A DNA stretch of 30,936 nucleotides from Alphaproteobacteria bacterium UBA1002. GTDB lineage: Bacteria; Pseudomonadota; Alphaproteobacteria; Rickettsiales; UBA998. Both the position numbers and the translations under genes were made by a program. A model generated the notes under the pieces. It was not told the origin of the DNA and searched no databases. It worked only from the letters and a program-made list of their open reading frames with translations. The DNA lies in contig DBAU01000032.1 of the NCBI GenBank assembly GCA_002291845.1, forward strand, positions 1 to 30,936, written 5' to 3'. Shown here piece after piece: positions 20,258-28,018 of the stretch (position 1 is its first letter; each line of letters starts with the position of its first letter).

Positions 20258-22111
20258 ATGACGTCCTCCCCTGACTCCCCCATCGGCGCTGAGTATATCC
20301 GCCAGCTGGTTCGCACCTTGCCGCCGTCACCCGGCGTTTACCGCATGCTCGATGACAAGGAGCAGGTGCTTTATGTCGGCAAGGCTAAAAACCTGAAAAA
20401 CCGCGTCAGCTCCTACGTGAATCCCAGCGGACTCTCTACCCGCATCATGCGCATGGTATCGCTGACCCGGAAGATGGAAATCGTGCAGACGGCCAGCGAG
20501 GCGGAAGCGCTGCTGCTGGAGGCCAACCTCATCAAAACGCTGGAGCCGCGCTACAATATCCTGCTGCGCGACGATAAATCCTATCCGTTCATCCGCCTCA
20601 CTGACCACGCGTTCCCGCGCTTAGTGAAGCATCGCGGCGCACAGAACAAGAAGGAAACCTATTTCGGCCCTTTCGCCTCGGCGGGGGCGGTGAACCAGAC
20701 GCTTGCCGTACTACACCGCGCTTTTCTGCTACGTCCCTGCGCCGATACGATTTTTAAAAACCGCACGCGCCCCTGCCTGCAATACCAGATCAAGCGGTGT
20801 TCGGCCCCCTGCGTCGGTAAAGTGGATGAAGCGCAATATGCCGAGCAGGTGGCGCAGGCTCAGCGCTTTCTTTCCGGCAAATCGCGCGAGGTGCAGGACG
20901 AGCTGCTGGCGCGCATGCAGGAGCACAGCGCGCGAGAAGAATTCGAGCAGGCGGGCGCTTTGCGTGACCGTATCCGCGCCCTGACGCAGGTCCAGCAGGA
21001 ACAGGCGATGCAGGTGGAGGGGCTTGTCGATGCTGACGTTATCGCCATGCATAGTGAGGCAGGGGCGTGTGGCATTCAGATTTTCTTTTTCCGCGGTGGA
21101 CAGAATTTCGGCAACCGTTCGTATTTTCCCACGGTAAAGCCGGATCATGGTGAAGCGGAAATTCTGGAGACCTTTATCGGCCAGTTTTACCAGTCGCACC
21201 CCGCGCCGCATGAAATTCTCCTCAGCCATGACGTGCCAGATGCACAGATGCTTGCCGAGGCGCTCTCGATGGGTACGCGCTACACGGTGCGCCTGAGTGT
21301 CCCGCAGCGCGGGCCACGCAAGCAGGCGGTGGAGCAGGCGATGAAAAACGCGCAGATGGCCCTGCGCCTGCATCTGGCCGAGCGGGCCAGCCAGAACAAG
21401 CTGCTTGGCCTGTTTGCCGAAGTCTTTGCCCTGAGCGAGCCACCCAAGCGCATCGAGGTCTTCGATAACAGCCATATCAGCGGAACCCATGCCGTCGGCG
21501 CGATGATCGTGGCCGGGCCGGAGGGCTTCGAGAAGAAGCATTACCGTCGCTTTACCATGCGCAACACTGAGCTGACTCCCGGCGATGATTACGCCATGAT
21601 GCGCGAGGTGCTCACCCGCCGCCTCGGCCGGCTGCAGGAGGAAGATCCCGACCGCACGCAAGGGCTATGGCCGGATTTCCTCCTGATTGACGGCGGGGCG
21701 GCGCATCTGCAGGTGGTGGTGCAGGTCTATGAGGAGCTGGGCATCGACGATCTGCCCTTTGCCTGCATCGCCAAAGGGCCCGACCGCAACGCCGGGCGCG
21801 AGCAGTTCTTCATGATGGGCAAGCCGTCCTTCCAGCTGCCCGAGGGCGCGCCGGTGCTGCATTACATTCAGCGCCTGCGCGATGAAGCGCATCGCTTTGC
21901 CATTTCGTCGCACCGCCTGAAGCGCGCCAAGGCGCTGGTTTCCTCCCCGCTGGATGCGATTGCGGGCATCGGCGCCGAGCGCAAGCGGGCGCTGCTGCAT
22001 CATTTCGGCTCGGCCAAAGGGGTGGAAGCCGCCACCCTCGAAGCACTGACGCAGGTTCCCGGCATCAGCCGCGCCGTGGCGCAACGTATTTATGACCATT
22101 TCCACGGCTAA
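20258..22111 (+). CDS. uvrC: Excinuclease ABC subunit C
   Basis: UvrC makes both cuts beside the lesion in nucleotide excision repair. From ATG 20258 the protein has 617 residues. It shows the N-terminal GIY-YIG nuclease (PGVYRMLDDKEQVLYVGKAK, about 24-43), a cysteine-containing segment (CLQYQIKRCSAPCVGK), the UVR motif that contacts UvrB (about 200-240), the RNase H-like second nuclease (EVFDNSHISGTHAVGAMIV), and a C-terminal HhH2 domain (IAGIGAERKRALLHHFG; VPGISRAVAQRIY). The reading frame open to 20216 gives a less typical start. Upstream lie two DnaA boxes. Confidence 0.97.
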   Translation: MTSSPDSPIGAEYIRQLVRTLPPSPGVYRMLDDKEQVLYVGKAKNLKNRVSSYVNPSGLSTRIMRMVSLTRKMEIVQTASEAEALLLEANLIKTLEPRYNILLRDDKSYPFIRLTDHAFPRLVKHRGAQNKKETYFGPFASAGAVNQTLAVLHRAFLLRPCADTIFKNRTRPCLQYQIKRCSAPCVGKVDEAQYAEQVAQAQRFLSGKSREVQDELLARMQEHSAREEFEQAGALRDRIRALTQVQQEQAMQVEGLVDADVIAMHSEAGACGIQIFFFRGGQNFGNRSYFPTVKPDHGEAEILETFIGQFYQSHPAPHEILLSHDVPDAQMLAEALSMGTRYTVRLSVPQRGPRKQAVEQAMKNAQMALRLHLAERASQNKLLGLFAEVFALSEPPKRIEVFDNSHISGTHAVGAMIVAGPEGFEKKHYRRFTMRNTELTPGDDYAMMREVLTRRLGRLQEEDPDRTQGLWPDFLLIDGGAAHLQVVVQVYEELGIDDLPFACIAKGPDRNAGREQFFMMGKPSFQLPEGAPVLHYIQRLRDEAHRFAISSHRLKRAKALVSSPLDAIAGIGAERKRALLHHFGSAKGVEAATLEALTQVPGISRAVAQRIYDHFHG

Positions 22112-22123
22112 TGGGGCCATGAG

Positions 22124-22157
22124 GAAGTATTTACTGTTTTTCGACCATCAATACTTC
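22124..22157 (+). other. Hairpin after uvrC
   Basis: GAAGTATT (22124-22131) and AATACTTC (22150-22157) are perfect 8-bp arms around an 18-base loop, 12 bp after the uvrC stop. No U-run follows, so it is a poor intrinsic terminator; it may protect the mRNA 3' end. Confidence 0.4.
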
Positions 22158-22327
22158 GTGTTCGAGATAGATTTTAGTTAAATCCATGCGGTTGCGCGCA
22201 TTAATTAAGCAATTGAATTTTATGATCGAATAAAAAGAGAAACATATTTATGTCAAATCCATGACAACCAAATATGACAGTTCTGTGTCAGTTCAGTGAA
22301 GAGTTGTTTACATCGCCCCGAGGTTGC

Positions 22328-22357
22328 TTGAGGGAAGGAGGAGGTCAGCGCTATAGT
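22328..22357 (+). promoter_or_regulatory. Candidate promoter of the 89-aa gene
   Basis: TTGAGG (22328-22333) and TATAGT (22352-22357) are 18 bp apart, 46 bp before ATG 22404. Confidence 0.4.
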
Positions 22358-22403
22358 TGGCTCATAGGGTGACGCAAGATTGCCCACAACAGAGGATAAA
22401 ATT

Positions 22404-22673
22404 ATGAGCATGCAATTCGCTGGTGGTTCAGTTAACTTCTCCGGGATTTCCGCCGGAAGTTTGAAAGCCATGGAAGCCGCCGTTGCCATCATGAACGGTG
22501 ATCCGGTGAATGTGGCCATGAGCAATGGCATGGTCTTGCCGTTTAGAACCTATCAAGACATTCATGACGGAGGATTTGGTAACTTATCCCCCTCCAATGT
22601 GGTGGAAGCAGGTGATTTCCGTGCCATCGGTGGCGTCGTCAAGTCGCAAGGCCCGGATGGTCTTGGTGTTTAA
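22404..22673 (+). CDS. Hypothetical protein, 89 aa
   Basis: Family not recognised. ATG 22404 is preceded by GAGGAT at a normal distance; an open frame eight codons longer lacks this. The product is soluble, neutral and rich in Gly, Ser, Asn and Val (MSMQFAGGSVNFSGISAG), with no signal or membrane segment. It has a likely own promoter and lies 110 bp upstream of the next unknown gene, so the two may be functionally linked, which is only a guess. Confidence 0.6.
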   Translation: MSMQFAGGSVNFSGISAGSLKAMEAAVAIMNGDPVNVAMSNGMVLPFRTYQDIHDGGFGNLSPSNVVEAGDFRAIGGVVKSQGPDGLGV

Positions 22674-22782
22674 TCGTGTAGGGGCAATTACACAGGCCAT
22701 TGGCATTCTCCTTGATCATAAGAGATAAACCGCCTTTCTCTTTTACAATTTATTGAGAATTGACTACCTATCGTGGGATGGC

Positions 22783-23181
22783 ATGCAACAAACCAGTGAC
22801 ATATCCCGGGTGACGCAGAGTGTTCCTCCCATGAATGAATGGAAACCTCAGTCCTATAGCTCGAACAGCACGCCGATCGAGATCACCGAGCAATTGCTTG
22901 AGGAAAAAGTCGTTATCCTCATGCAAGGCAAAAATGTTTATGGCGATCCCATTTACGCCTACGTGCAGCTGACCCTGCGCAATCTTTATCAAATGAAGCA
23001 GGCGGTTCAGAAGGGCGAAAACTTCCTCCCCAGCGATTACGGTACGGTGCTGGCGGCGGGGACGGGCGAGCCTTCCGCCGAGCTGCGTTCCGAGATGGCC
23101 GTCACCTATAATATGTATGACGTGCCCAAGCCCGTGGCTCCCAAGGTGGAGCTTCCCAAAGCCCCCAGCTGGGACGATTAG
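22783..23181 (+). CDS. Conserved-looking hypothetical protein, 132 aa
   Basis: No named domain recognised. The core ITEQLLEEKVVILMQGKNVY followed by GDPIYAYVQLTLRNLYQM and the later FLPSDYGTVLAAGTGEPSAE look like a compact conserved domain rather than random coding; I recall similar blocks in alphaproteobacterial hypothetical proteins but cannot name them. The N-terminal 30 residues are low-complexity, and the C-terminus is Pro/Lys-rich. The start is uncertain: ATG 22783 is used; TTG 22753 and ATG 22831 are also in frame. It ends convergent with thiG over a hairpin spacer. Confidence 0.7.
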   Translation: MQQTSDISRVTQSVPPMNEWKPQSYSSNSTPIEITEQLLEEKVVILMQGKNVYGDPIYAYVQLTLRNLYQMKQAVQKGENFLPSDYGTVLAAGTGEPSAELRSEMAVTYNMYDVPKPVAPKVELPKAPSWDD

Positions 23182-23203
23182 AAAATCCCCTGTTTTTTCA
23201 CGG

Positions 23204-23230
23204 ACGGACCCTGAACTCCCCTCAGGCCGT
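23204..23230. terminator. Possible convergent terminator hairpin
   Basis: ACGG-AC-CCTGA (23204-23214) pairs with TCAGG-CCGT (23222-23230) around a 7-base loop, with a two-base bulge. It lies between convergent genes; the T-run (23192-23197) is on the far side for the plus strand and gives an A-run for the minus strand, so efficiency is doubtful. Confidence 0.35.
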
Positions 23231-23235
23231 TTGAC

Positions 23236-24045
23236 CTATTCGATATAGCCGCGCTCAGGCGAAGAGGCGCTGGCGTACTGGCGTTTGGGCATGCGGCCCG
23301 CGAGGTAGGCCTGCCGTCCCGCTTCCACGGCCAGGCGGAAAGCCGCGGCCATACGCACCGGATCGCGCGCTTCCGCGACGGCGGTATTGAGCAACACCCC
23401 GTCGCAGCCCAGCTCCATCGCGATGGCTGCGTCGGAGGGCGTACCAATGCCTGCATCCACCAGCACCGGAATGGAGGCCTGCTCAACAATCATGCGGATA
23501 TGCAGCGGATTGAGAATACCCAGGCCCGAGCCAATCGGCGCGGCCAGCGGCATGATCGCCGCGCAGCCCATTTCCTCCAGCCGTGCAGCCAGGTTGGGAT
23601 CATCGCTGCAATAGGCCATGACGTCAAAGCCATCATCAATCAGCTCTTCGGCGGCTTTCAGCGTTTCGATCATGTCCGGGTAGAGCGTTTCCTTGTTGCC
23701 CACCACTTCCAGCTTCACCAGGTTATAGCCACCTGCTTCGCGCGCTAAACGCAGGGTACGCACCGCTTCACGCGCGGTGTAGCAGCCCGAGGTGTTGGGC
23801 AGATACAGATATTTCTCGGGGTCGAGATAATCGCTCAGGCGCTCACTGGCGCCGACCAGCTCAATGCGTCGCATGGCTACGGTAATGATTTCCGCGCCGC
23901 TGGCTTCAATCGCCGCTTGGGCGGTGGCGCCACTGTCATATTTACCGGTGCCAAGTAGTAGACGCGACTGGTACGCGCGGCCTGCGATGATGAGGGAATC
24001 GTCATCCGCGGGTGACGGCGACGATTGAACGGCGTGCTGACTCAT
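23236..24045 (-). CDS. thiG: Thiazole synthase
   Basis: ThiG forms the thiazole phosphate of thiamine from 1-deoxyxylulose 5-phosphate, dehydroglycine and ThiS thiocarboxylate. From ATG 24045 it has 269 residues and a TIM-barrel pattern: SRLLLGTGKY, TVAMRRIEL, LPNTSGCYTAREAV, NLVKLEVVGNK with the Schiff-base Lys, and the phosphate-binding VLVDAGIGTPSDA and GVLLNTAVAEARDP. GGAGGAGG, which overlaps the end of thiS, gives the ribosome binding site. A TTG two codons earlier is possible. It is the second gene of thiS-thiG. Confidence 0.96.
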   Translation of the reverse strand: MSQHAVQSSPSPADDDSLIIAGRAYQSRLLLGTGKYDSGATAQAAIEASGAEIITVAMRRIELVGASERLSDYLDPEKYLYLPNTSGCYTAREAVRTLRLAREAGGYNLVKLEVVGNKETLYPDMIETLKAAEELIDDGFDVMAYCSDDPNLAARLEEMGCAAIMPLAAPIGSGLGILNPLHIRMIVEQASIPVLVDAGIGTPSDAAIAMELGCDGVLLNTAVAEARDPVRMAAAFRLAVEAGRQAYLAGRMPKRQYASASSPERGYIE

Positions 24046-24047
24046 GC

Positions 24048-24251
24048 TCAACCTCCTCCGATAAAGCTTACGATTTCAATGCGGTCGCCATCAGCGATTG
24101 GCGTATCGGCATAGAGCGAGCGCGGTACAATCTGCTGATTACGTTCGACCGCTGACTGCCGCATGTCGAGCTGCAGGGCCTCCACCAGATCGGCCACAGT
24201 CTGCGCGGAGGAGGGGAGCGAGCGTGGCTCGCCGTTGATTGTTAATTGCAT
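24048..24251 (-). CDS. thiS: Sulfur carrier protein ThiS
   Basis: ThiS carries sulfur as a C-terminal thiocarboxylate to ThiG. The 67-aa ubiquitin-like protein starts MQLTINGEPRSL and ends in GDRIEIVSFIGGG, with the Gly-Gly tail needed for activation by ThiF-type enzymes. The longer open frame was cut at ATG 24251, which fits the family length. Its TGA stop lies two bases before the thiG ATG. The promoter seen lies inside the divergent aroQ start. Confidence 0.93.
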   Translation of the reverse strand: MQLTINGEPRSLPSSAQTVADLVEALQLDMRQSAVERNQQIVPRSLYADTPIADGDRIEIVSFIGGG

Positions 24252-24294
24252 GCCCTGGAACTTCTTGTTACGGTGCGGGAAACTTAGACTTGGT

Positions 24295-24323
24295 ACTATA
24301 ATGAAAAGCGTTTTACTTCTCAA
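24295..24323 (-). promoter_or_regulatory. Candidate sigma70 promoter of thiSG
   Basis: On the minus strand TTGAGA (24323-24318), a 17-bp spacer and TATAGT (24300-24295) match the consensus well. Its -35 and spacer lie within the first codons of aroQ on the other strand. No thiamine riboswitch was seen before thiS. Confidence 0.5.
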
Positions 24324-24747
24324 TGGTCCAAATCTGGGCGTTTTGGGGCGTCGTGAGCCGGAGCTCTATGGGAATAAAACCCTCCGCCAGATCGAGGCCG
24401 CATGCCAGCAGCTGGGTATGAAGTACGGCATCGAGATTGCCGCGCGGCAGTCGAACCATGAAGGCCAGTTGATCGATTGGTTAAACAGTGGCTTAGGCCA
24501 TGTTCAGGGGGTCATTATCAATCCTGGTGGCTTGACCCACACCTCTGTTTCGCTTCGCGATGCATTGGCCATGATGGATATACCTATCATCGAGGTACAC
24601 CTGACCGATATTGCCAATCGTGAGCCATTCCGCCAGGTTTCGCTGATTTCTGATATCGCCACCGAGGTCATCAAAGGCATGGGCGCGCAGGGCTATGAGC
24701 TGGCGGTGGAGAAGATGGCAGCGTTGATTGGCCGTAAAACTGCTTAA
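24301..24747 (+). CDS. aroQ: 3-dehydroquinate dehydratase, type II
   Basis: AroQ catalyses the third step of the shikimate pathway. The 148-aa enzyme has the type II pattern: LLLNGPNLGVLGRREPELYG with the catalytic Arg/Tyr loop, RQSNHEGQLIDWL, VIINPGGLTHTSVSLRDAL and EVHLTDIANREPFRQVS with the active-site His. Start at ATG 24301; the open frame before it is the complement of thiS. It is divergent from thiS with a 49-bp spacer and is followed after nine bases by aat. Confidence 0.97.
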   Translation: MKSVLLLNGPNLGVLGRREPELYGNKTLRQIEAACQQLGMKYGIEIAARQSNHEGQLIDWLNSGLGHVQGVIINPGGLTHTSVSLRDALAMMDIPIIEVHLTDIANREPFRQVSLISDIATEVIKGMGAQGYELAVEKMAALIGRKTA

Positions 24748-24756
24748 TGCCTGAAC

Positions 24757-25458
24757 GTGGCCTTTCATCTGACGCCAGAATTACTGCTGGAAGCCTATGC
24801 ACAAGGCTTTTTTCCGATGGGACGTAGCCGGAACGATCCGCAGCTCGACTGGTATTCCCCTGATCCACGCGCTATTTTGCCGCTGGAGGCATTTCATCTG
24901 CCACGCCGCCTGGCACGCACCCTGCGCGCCGGAGCGTTTGCCGTGACGGTGAATCAGGCGTTTGATGCCACTATGGGCGCTTGTGCCGCGCCGCGTGGGG
25001 AAGCCGATAGGCACGAAAGCTGGATTAACGGACCGCTGCGGGCGCTCTATGGGGCGTTGCATCGGCAGGGTAGCGCGCATAGCGTGGAATGCCGGGAGGC
25101 TGCGAGCGGGGTGCTGGTCGGTGGGCTGTATGGCGTGTCACTCGGGGGCGCATTTTTTGGCGAGAGCATGTTCTCCACGGCACGTGATGCCAGCAAAGTG
25201 GCGCTGGCTTACCTGATCGAAATTCTTCGCCAGGCCGGCTATACGCTGCTTGATGTGCAATACCCGACGCCGCATCTGGCGCAGTTTGGGGTGATCGAGA
25301 TCCCCCGTGCCGATTACTTGGTGAGGCTGGAGAGCGCCCTCAGGCTCTCACCCAATCCTTCAAGCAATTTTTCCCGCGTTTCCGCGTCAGTAATCCGCAC
25401 TTCGGCTTCGGGTTTCAGCGTGATGCGGTCGCCGGTGAGTGACATTTCGAATTCCTGA
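24757..25458 (+). CDS. aat: Leucyl/phenylalanyl-tRNA-protein transferase
   Basis: Aat adds Leu or Phe to N-terminal Lys/Arg of proteins, marking them for ClpS/ClpAP. The 233-aa product has LLEAYAQGFFPMG near the start, LDWYSPDPRAILP, and the strong core GGLYGVSLGGAFFGESMFS followed by DASKVAL, then LDVQYPTPHLAQFGVIEIPR. A GTG start at 24757 lies nine bases after aroQ. The last about 45 codons run 145 bp into the 3' end of the convergent ppx gene, and this tail (rich in Ser) does not look like family sequence. Confidence 0.94.
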   Translation: MAFHLTPELLLEAYAQGFFPMGRSRNDPQLDWYSPDPRAILPLEAFHLPRRLARTLRAGAFAVTVNQAFDATMGACAAPRGEADRHESWINGPLRALYGALHRQGSAHSVECREAASGVLVGGLYGVSLGGAFFGESMFSTARDASKVALAYLIEILRQAGYTLLDVQYPTPHLAQFGVIEIPRADYLVRLESALRLSPNPSSNFSRVSASVIRTSASGFSVMRSPVSDISNS

Positions 25459-26786
25459 AGCAGCGGTACCGCCCCGCCGGACAGCAGGAAGGCCAGCGCG
25501 GCACCGCTGCCGAGCAGGCGGGCGCTCGCCAGATCCTGTTCGTTGAGCAAACTCAGGGCGGGGTGATCGAGCTTCAATTTGGTGCGATAGCGGTGATACA
25601 TGGCCAGCGCTAGCCAGACGCGTTGCCGGTGGGTGATGCCGTTGAGCGAGGAATAGAGCACCAGGTCAAACGCCCACTGGGCGCGGCATTCCGGGTGCAT
25701 GCCGATGGCGGCGTCTGATAGGTAGCAAAAGGCGCGGGTGAGGCGCAGCGGGGTGTCGGAGGCGCGGGCGTGCAGGGGGGTCAGCCAGCGGCAGAGCGCT
25801 TCCGGATATTCACTCCCGGTGCGATATTCAGGGAGAATATCCTCCACATAGGCCTGCAAGGGGTCGGCGGCTTGCACGGTGGCAGGCAGGCTATCAAACA
25901 GCAGCCCCTCCCGGATACCCCCGGCGCACACCACCACTTCTTCAATACCCACATGCTCGATGATGGTTTGCAGGGCCACCAACGAGGGAACAAACATATG
26001 CGCCCGCTCTGACGGCATGCCCTTCAGTGAGCCCAGCGCATGGAGGTTCAGGCGGAGCATATCATCGGCAAAGCGTTTCAGTTCGCGGCGTTGAATATGG
26101 TATTGGTGCAGCAGGCGCAGCGGGTAATTGGTGCGGCGCATGTGGATGCGTGCGATGGTACGGAAACTCCCACCGATGGCATAGAATTCCGGGTATTCAC
26201 CCTTGGCCAGCCAGGGCAGGGCCTCCAGCGATTCACCAATCAGCCGGCGCAGACGCGAGACATCACTGCCCGCCTGTTGCCATAAGCGCAGCACGCCCAG
26301 CGGCAGGCTCACGCGCTCCCCCAATGTCCCGTCTTGCATGGCGGTCAGCTCCAGACTTCCACCGCCGAGATCGCCTGCCAGCCCACTCGGTGCATGCAGC
26401 GTAGCCTGCACCCCCAATGCTGCCAGCCGGGCTTCCTCATCACCCGAGATCAGCGTGACGGCTACACCGGTTTGCTCCTCCAGCTGGCGCAGGAAGGCGG
26501 GGCCATCGCTGGCATCGCGCAGCGCCGCCGTGGCGATGACGCGCAGCTCCTGTACCGGCAGGGCGCGGGCGATTTTCACGTAGCGTGCAAAGCAAGCCAG
26601 CGCTTCCGCCTTTCCCCTGGCGGGCAGGCGGCCTGTCTGGCCCAGCTCGCTACCTAGCCCACAAAGCATTTTCTCGTTGAAGATTGGGCGCATGTGCCGT
26701 TTGATCGCGTCATAAATGACGAGACGTACCGAGTTCGACCCGATATCGATAACTCCCACCGGGGCATGAACAAGCGAGAACGGCAT
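25314..26786 (-). CDS. ppx: Exopolyphosphatase / guanosine pentaphosphate phosphatase (Ppx/GppA family)
   Basis: Ppx/GppA enzymes hydrolyse polyphosphate ends or pppGpp. From ATG 26786 the protein has 490 residues. It shows the ASKHA-type phosphate loops VGVIDIGSNSVRLVIYD near the N-terminus and LAGDLGGGSLEL further in, the LRVIATAALRDASDG and ISGDEEARLAALG blocks, and a C-terminal HD-like region. GTG 26825 would add 13 residues; neither start has a good ribosome binding site. The 3' end overlaps the tail of aat. ppk1, its usual partner, lies beyond the antisense TIKI-like gene. Confidence 0.94.
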   Translation of the reverse strand: MPFSLVHAPVGVIDIGSNSVRLVIYDAIKRHMRPIFNEKMLCGLGSELGQTGRLPARGKAEALACFARYVKIARALPVQELRVIATAALRDASDGPAFLRQLEEQTGVAVTLISGDEEARLAALGVQATLHAPSGLAGDLGGGSLELTAMQDGTLGERVSLPLGVLRLWQQAGSDVSRLRRLIGESLEALPWLAKGEYPEFYAIGGSFRTIARIHMRRTNYPLRLLHQYHIQRRELKRFADDMLRLNLHALGSLKGMPSERAHMFVPSLVALQTIIEHVGIEEVVVCAGGIREGLLFDSLPATVQAADPLQAYVEDILPEYRTGSEYPEALCRWLTPLHARASDTPLRLTRAFCYLSDAAIGMHPECRAQWAFDLVLYSSLNGITHRQRVWLALAMYHRYRTKLKLDHPALSLLNEQDLASARLLGSGAALAFLLSGGAVPLLQEFEMSLTGDRITLKPEAEVRITDAETREKLLEGLGESLRALSSLTK

Positions 26787-26845
26787 GAATTTATTAACTT
26801 TATTGTTATATGTTAGATTACTCACTGTAGTGTCTGTGAGTTGTC

Positions 26846-28009
26846 ATGTCATCAAGTCCTGTTCAAAAGCTTGAGTTGTTTGCAAGGAGAATTTATGGCC
26901 CGGCTTCACAAGGCGGCATGAATTCTGAAGTGCTAATACTTGGTGAGATGCACCTTTACAACGGCGCAAATCAGGTTACTCGCGCGATGATGCCTGAACT
27001 GATACGACAGAATGTACGCCATGTGGTTATGGAATATCCCATCTGGTTTCAATTTCATCTTGATGCGCATCGTGCCGGTACAATATCGGATGAACAACTC
27101 GAGAGAATCCTCGTACCTGACCCTGACCCTGAGGAAAATAGCTCCTTGGTTAGCCGTTTGGCTCGCCGTATTCTGAATTATGAAGAAATTATACGAGATC
27201 GCGCAAGGCTGGTTATCGAATTGCACCGTTCAGGTTTTCAAGTTCATGCGGTGGATAGTCGTGATGCATACCGAGATCGTACAGATATTGAGCATAACCA
27301 CAGAGAGATGATCCAGCAGAATCCTAATGTAATGTCTATGTATAATGTGGTTTCTCGTGGGTGGCGGCTTGGGTTGCCTGAAGATTTGATCACGGCCCGA
27401 GTAATAGCAAGCCGAATTCCAGAGGGAGAAAGAGCGCTGGTGATCTATGGTAATGGTCACATGAGTGGTATTGCACCATGCAGTCCTAATAATCTTAACG
27501 ACACACATGGAATCTTGGATGAAGGACTAGAAGCGCTGGGGCTGAGAACAACCTATATGCGTGTGCATGACACGCTATGGACCGCCAATAAGGAAGAACA
27601 CCTTATTGAGCGGACGCTTAATTTGGCAATGTTCTTAGCTAATCCGCTTGGCGACCGTTCCCAAAGGAGCTGCACCTCAAGTATTCCTGCAGCCGTTGTC
27701 TTTGCACAACCAGTTCGAGGAGAGCACGTACTTTATTCGAGAGAACAGCTTCGACAAGCACAAGTTACGGGGCGATGGGTGTCTGATCGGCCCTTGCTGG
27801 GCCCCATCGGTGAACAGAGCCCACGCCATCGCGGTCCTGATCCGTGGCAAGCATTTGCCAATGAATTACGTGTTCAGCAAGAAACAGCGACTGGTTTGCG
27901 CGGAAGTGCGATGACGGCAGGTGGTACTGGTGATGAAGGAGAAGTTACCCCTTTGCCCAGCCCACACAGACAACCACAGAGGCCTGAAAGCATTCAAAAT
28001 CAACGCTAG
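26846..28009 (+). CDS. TIKI/ChaN/EreA-like superfamily protein, 387 aa
   Basis: The motif VLILGEMHLYNG (29-40, with Glu34 and His36) and the later LVIYGNGHMSG (198-208, with His205), together with VVMEYP (Glu63) and HAVDSRD (Asp137, Arg139), fit the TIKI/ChaN/erythromycin-esterase-like superfamily, whose members include metal-dependent proteases and haem-binding or hydrolytic enzymes. The residues from about 280 on are low in complexity, Pro/Gln/Arg-rich and not like the family. No signal peptide or ribosome binding site was seen. The gene is more AT-rich than its neighbours and stands antisense between ppx and ppk1, ending 9 bp from the ppk1 stop. Function in this organism is unknown. Confidence 0.78.
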   Translation: MSSSPVQKLELFARRIYGPASQGGMNSEVLILGEMHLYNGANQVTRAMMPELIRQNVRHVVMEYPIWFQFHLDAHRAGTISDEQLERILVPDPDPEENSSLVSRLARRILNYEEIIRDRARLVIELHRSGFQVHAVDSRDAYRDRTDIEHNHREMIQQNPNVMSMYNVVSRGWRLGLPEDLITARVIASRIPEGERALVIYGNGHMSGIAPCSPNNLNDTHGILDEGLEALGLRTTYMRVHDTLWTANKEEHLIERTLNLAMFLANPLGDRSQRSCTSSIPAAVVFAQPVRGEHVLYSREQLRQAQVTGRWVSDRPLLGPIGEQSPRHRGPDPWQAFANELRVQQETATGLRGSAMTAGGTGDEGEVTPLPSPHRQPQRPESIQNQR

Positions 28010-28018
28010 CGAAGCGCC

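Noticed and set aside
24297..24302. TATAAT as the aroQ -10 box
   Set aside because: It overlaps the aroQ start codon and has no -35; it belongs to the minus-strand TATAGT promoter instead.
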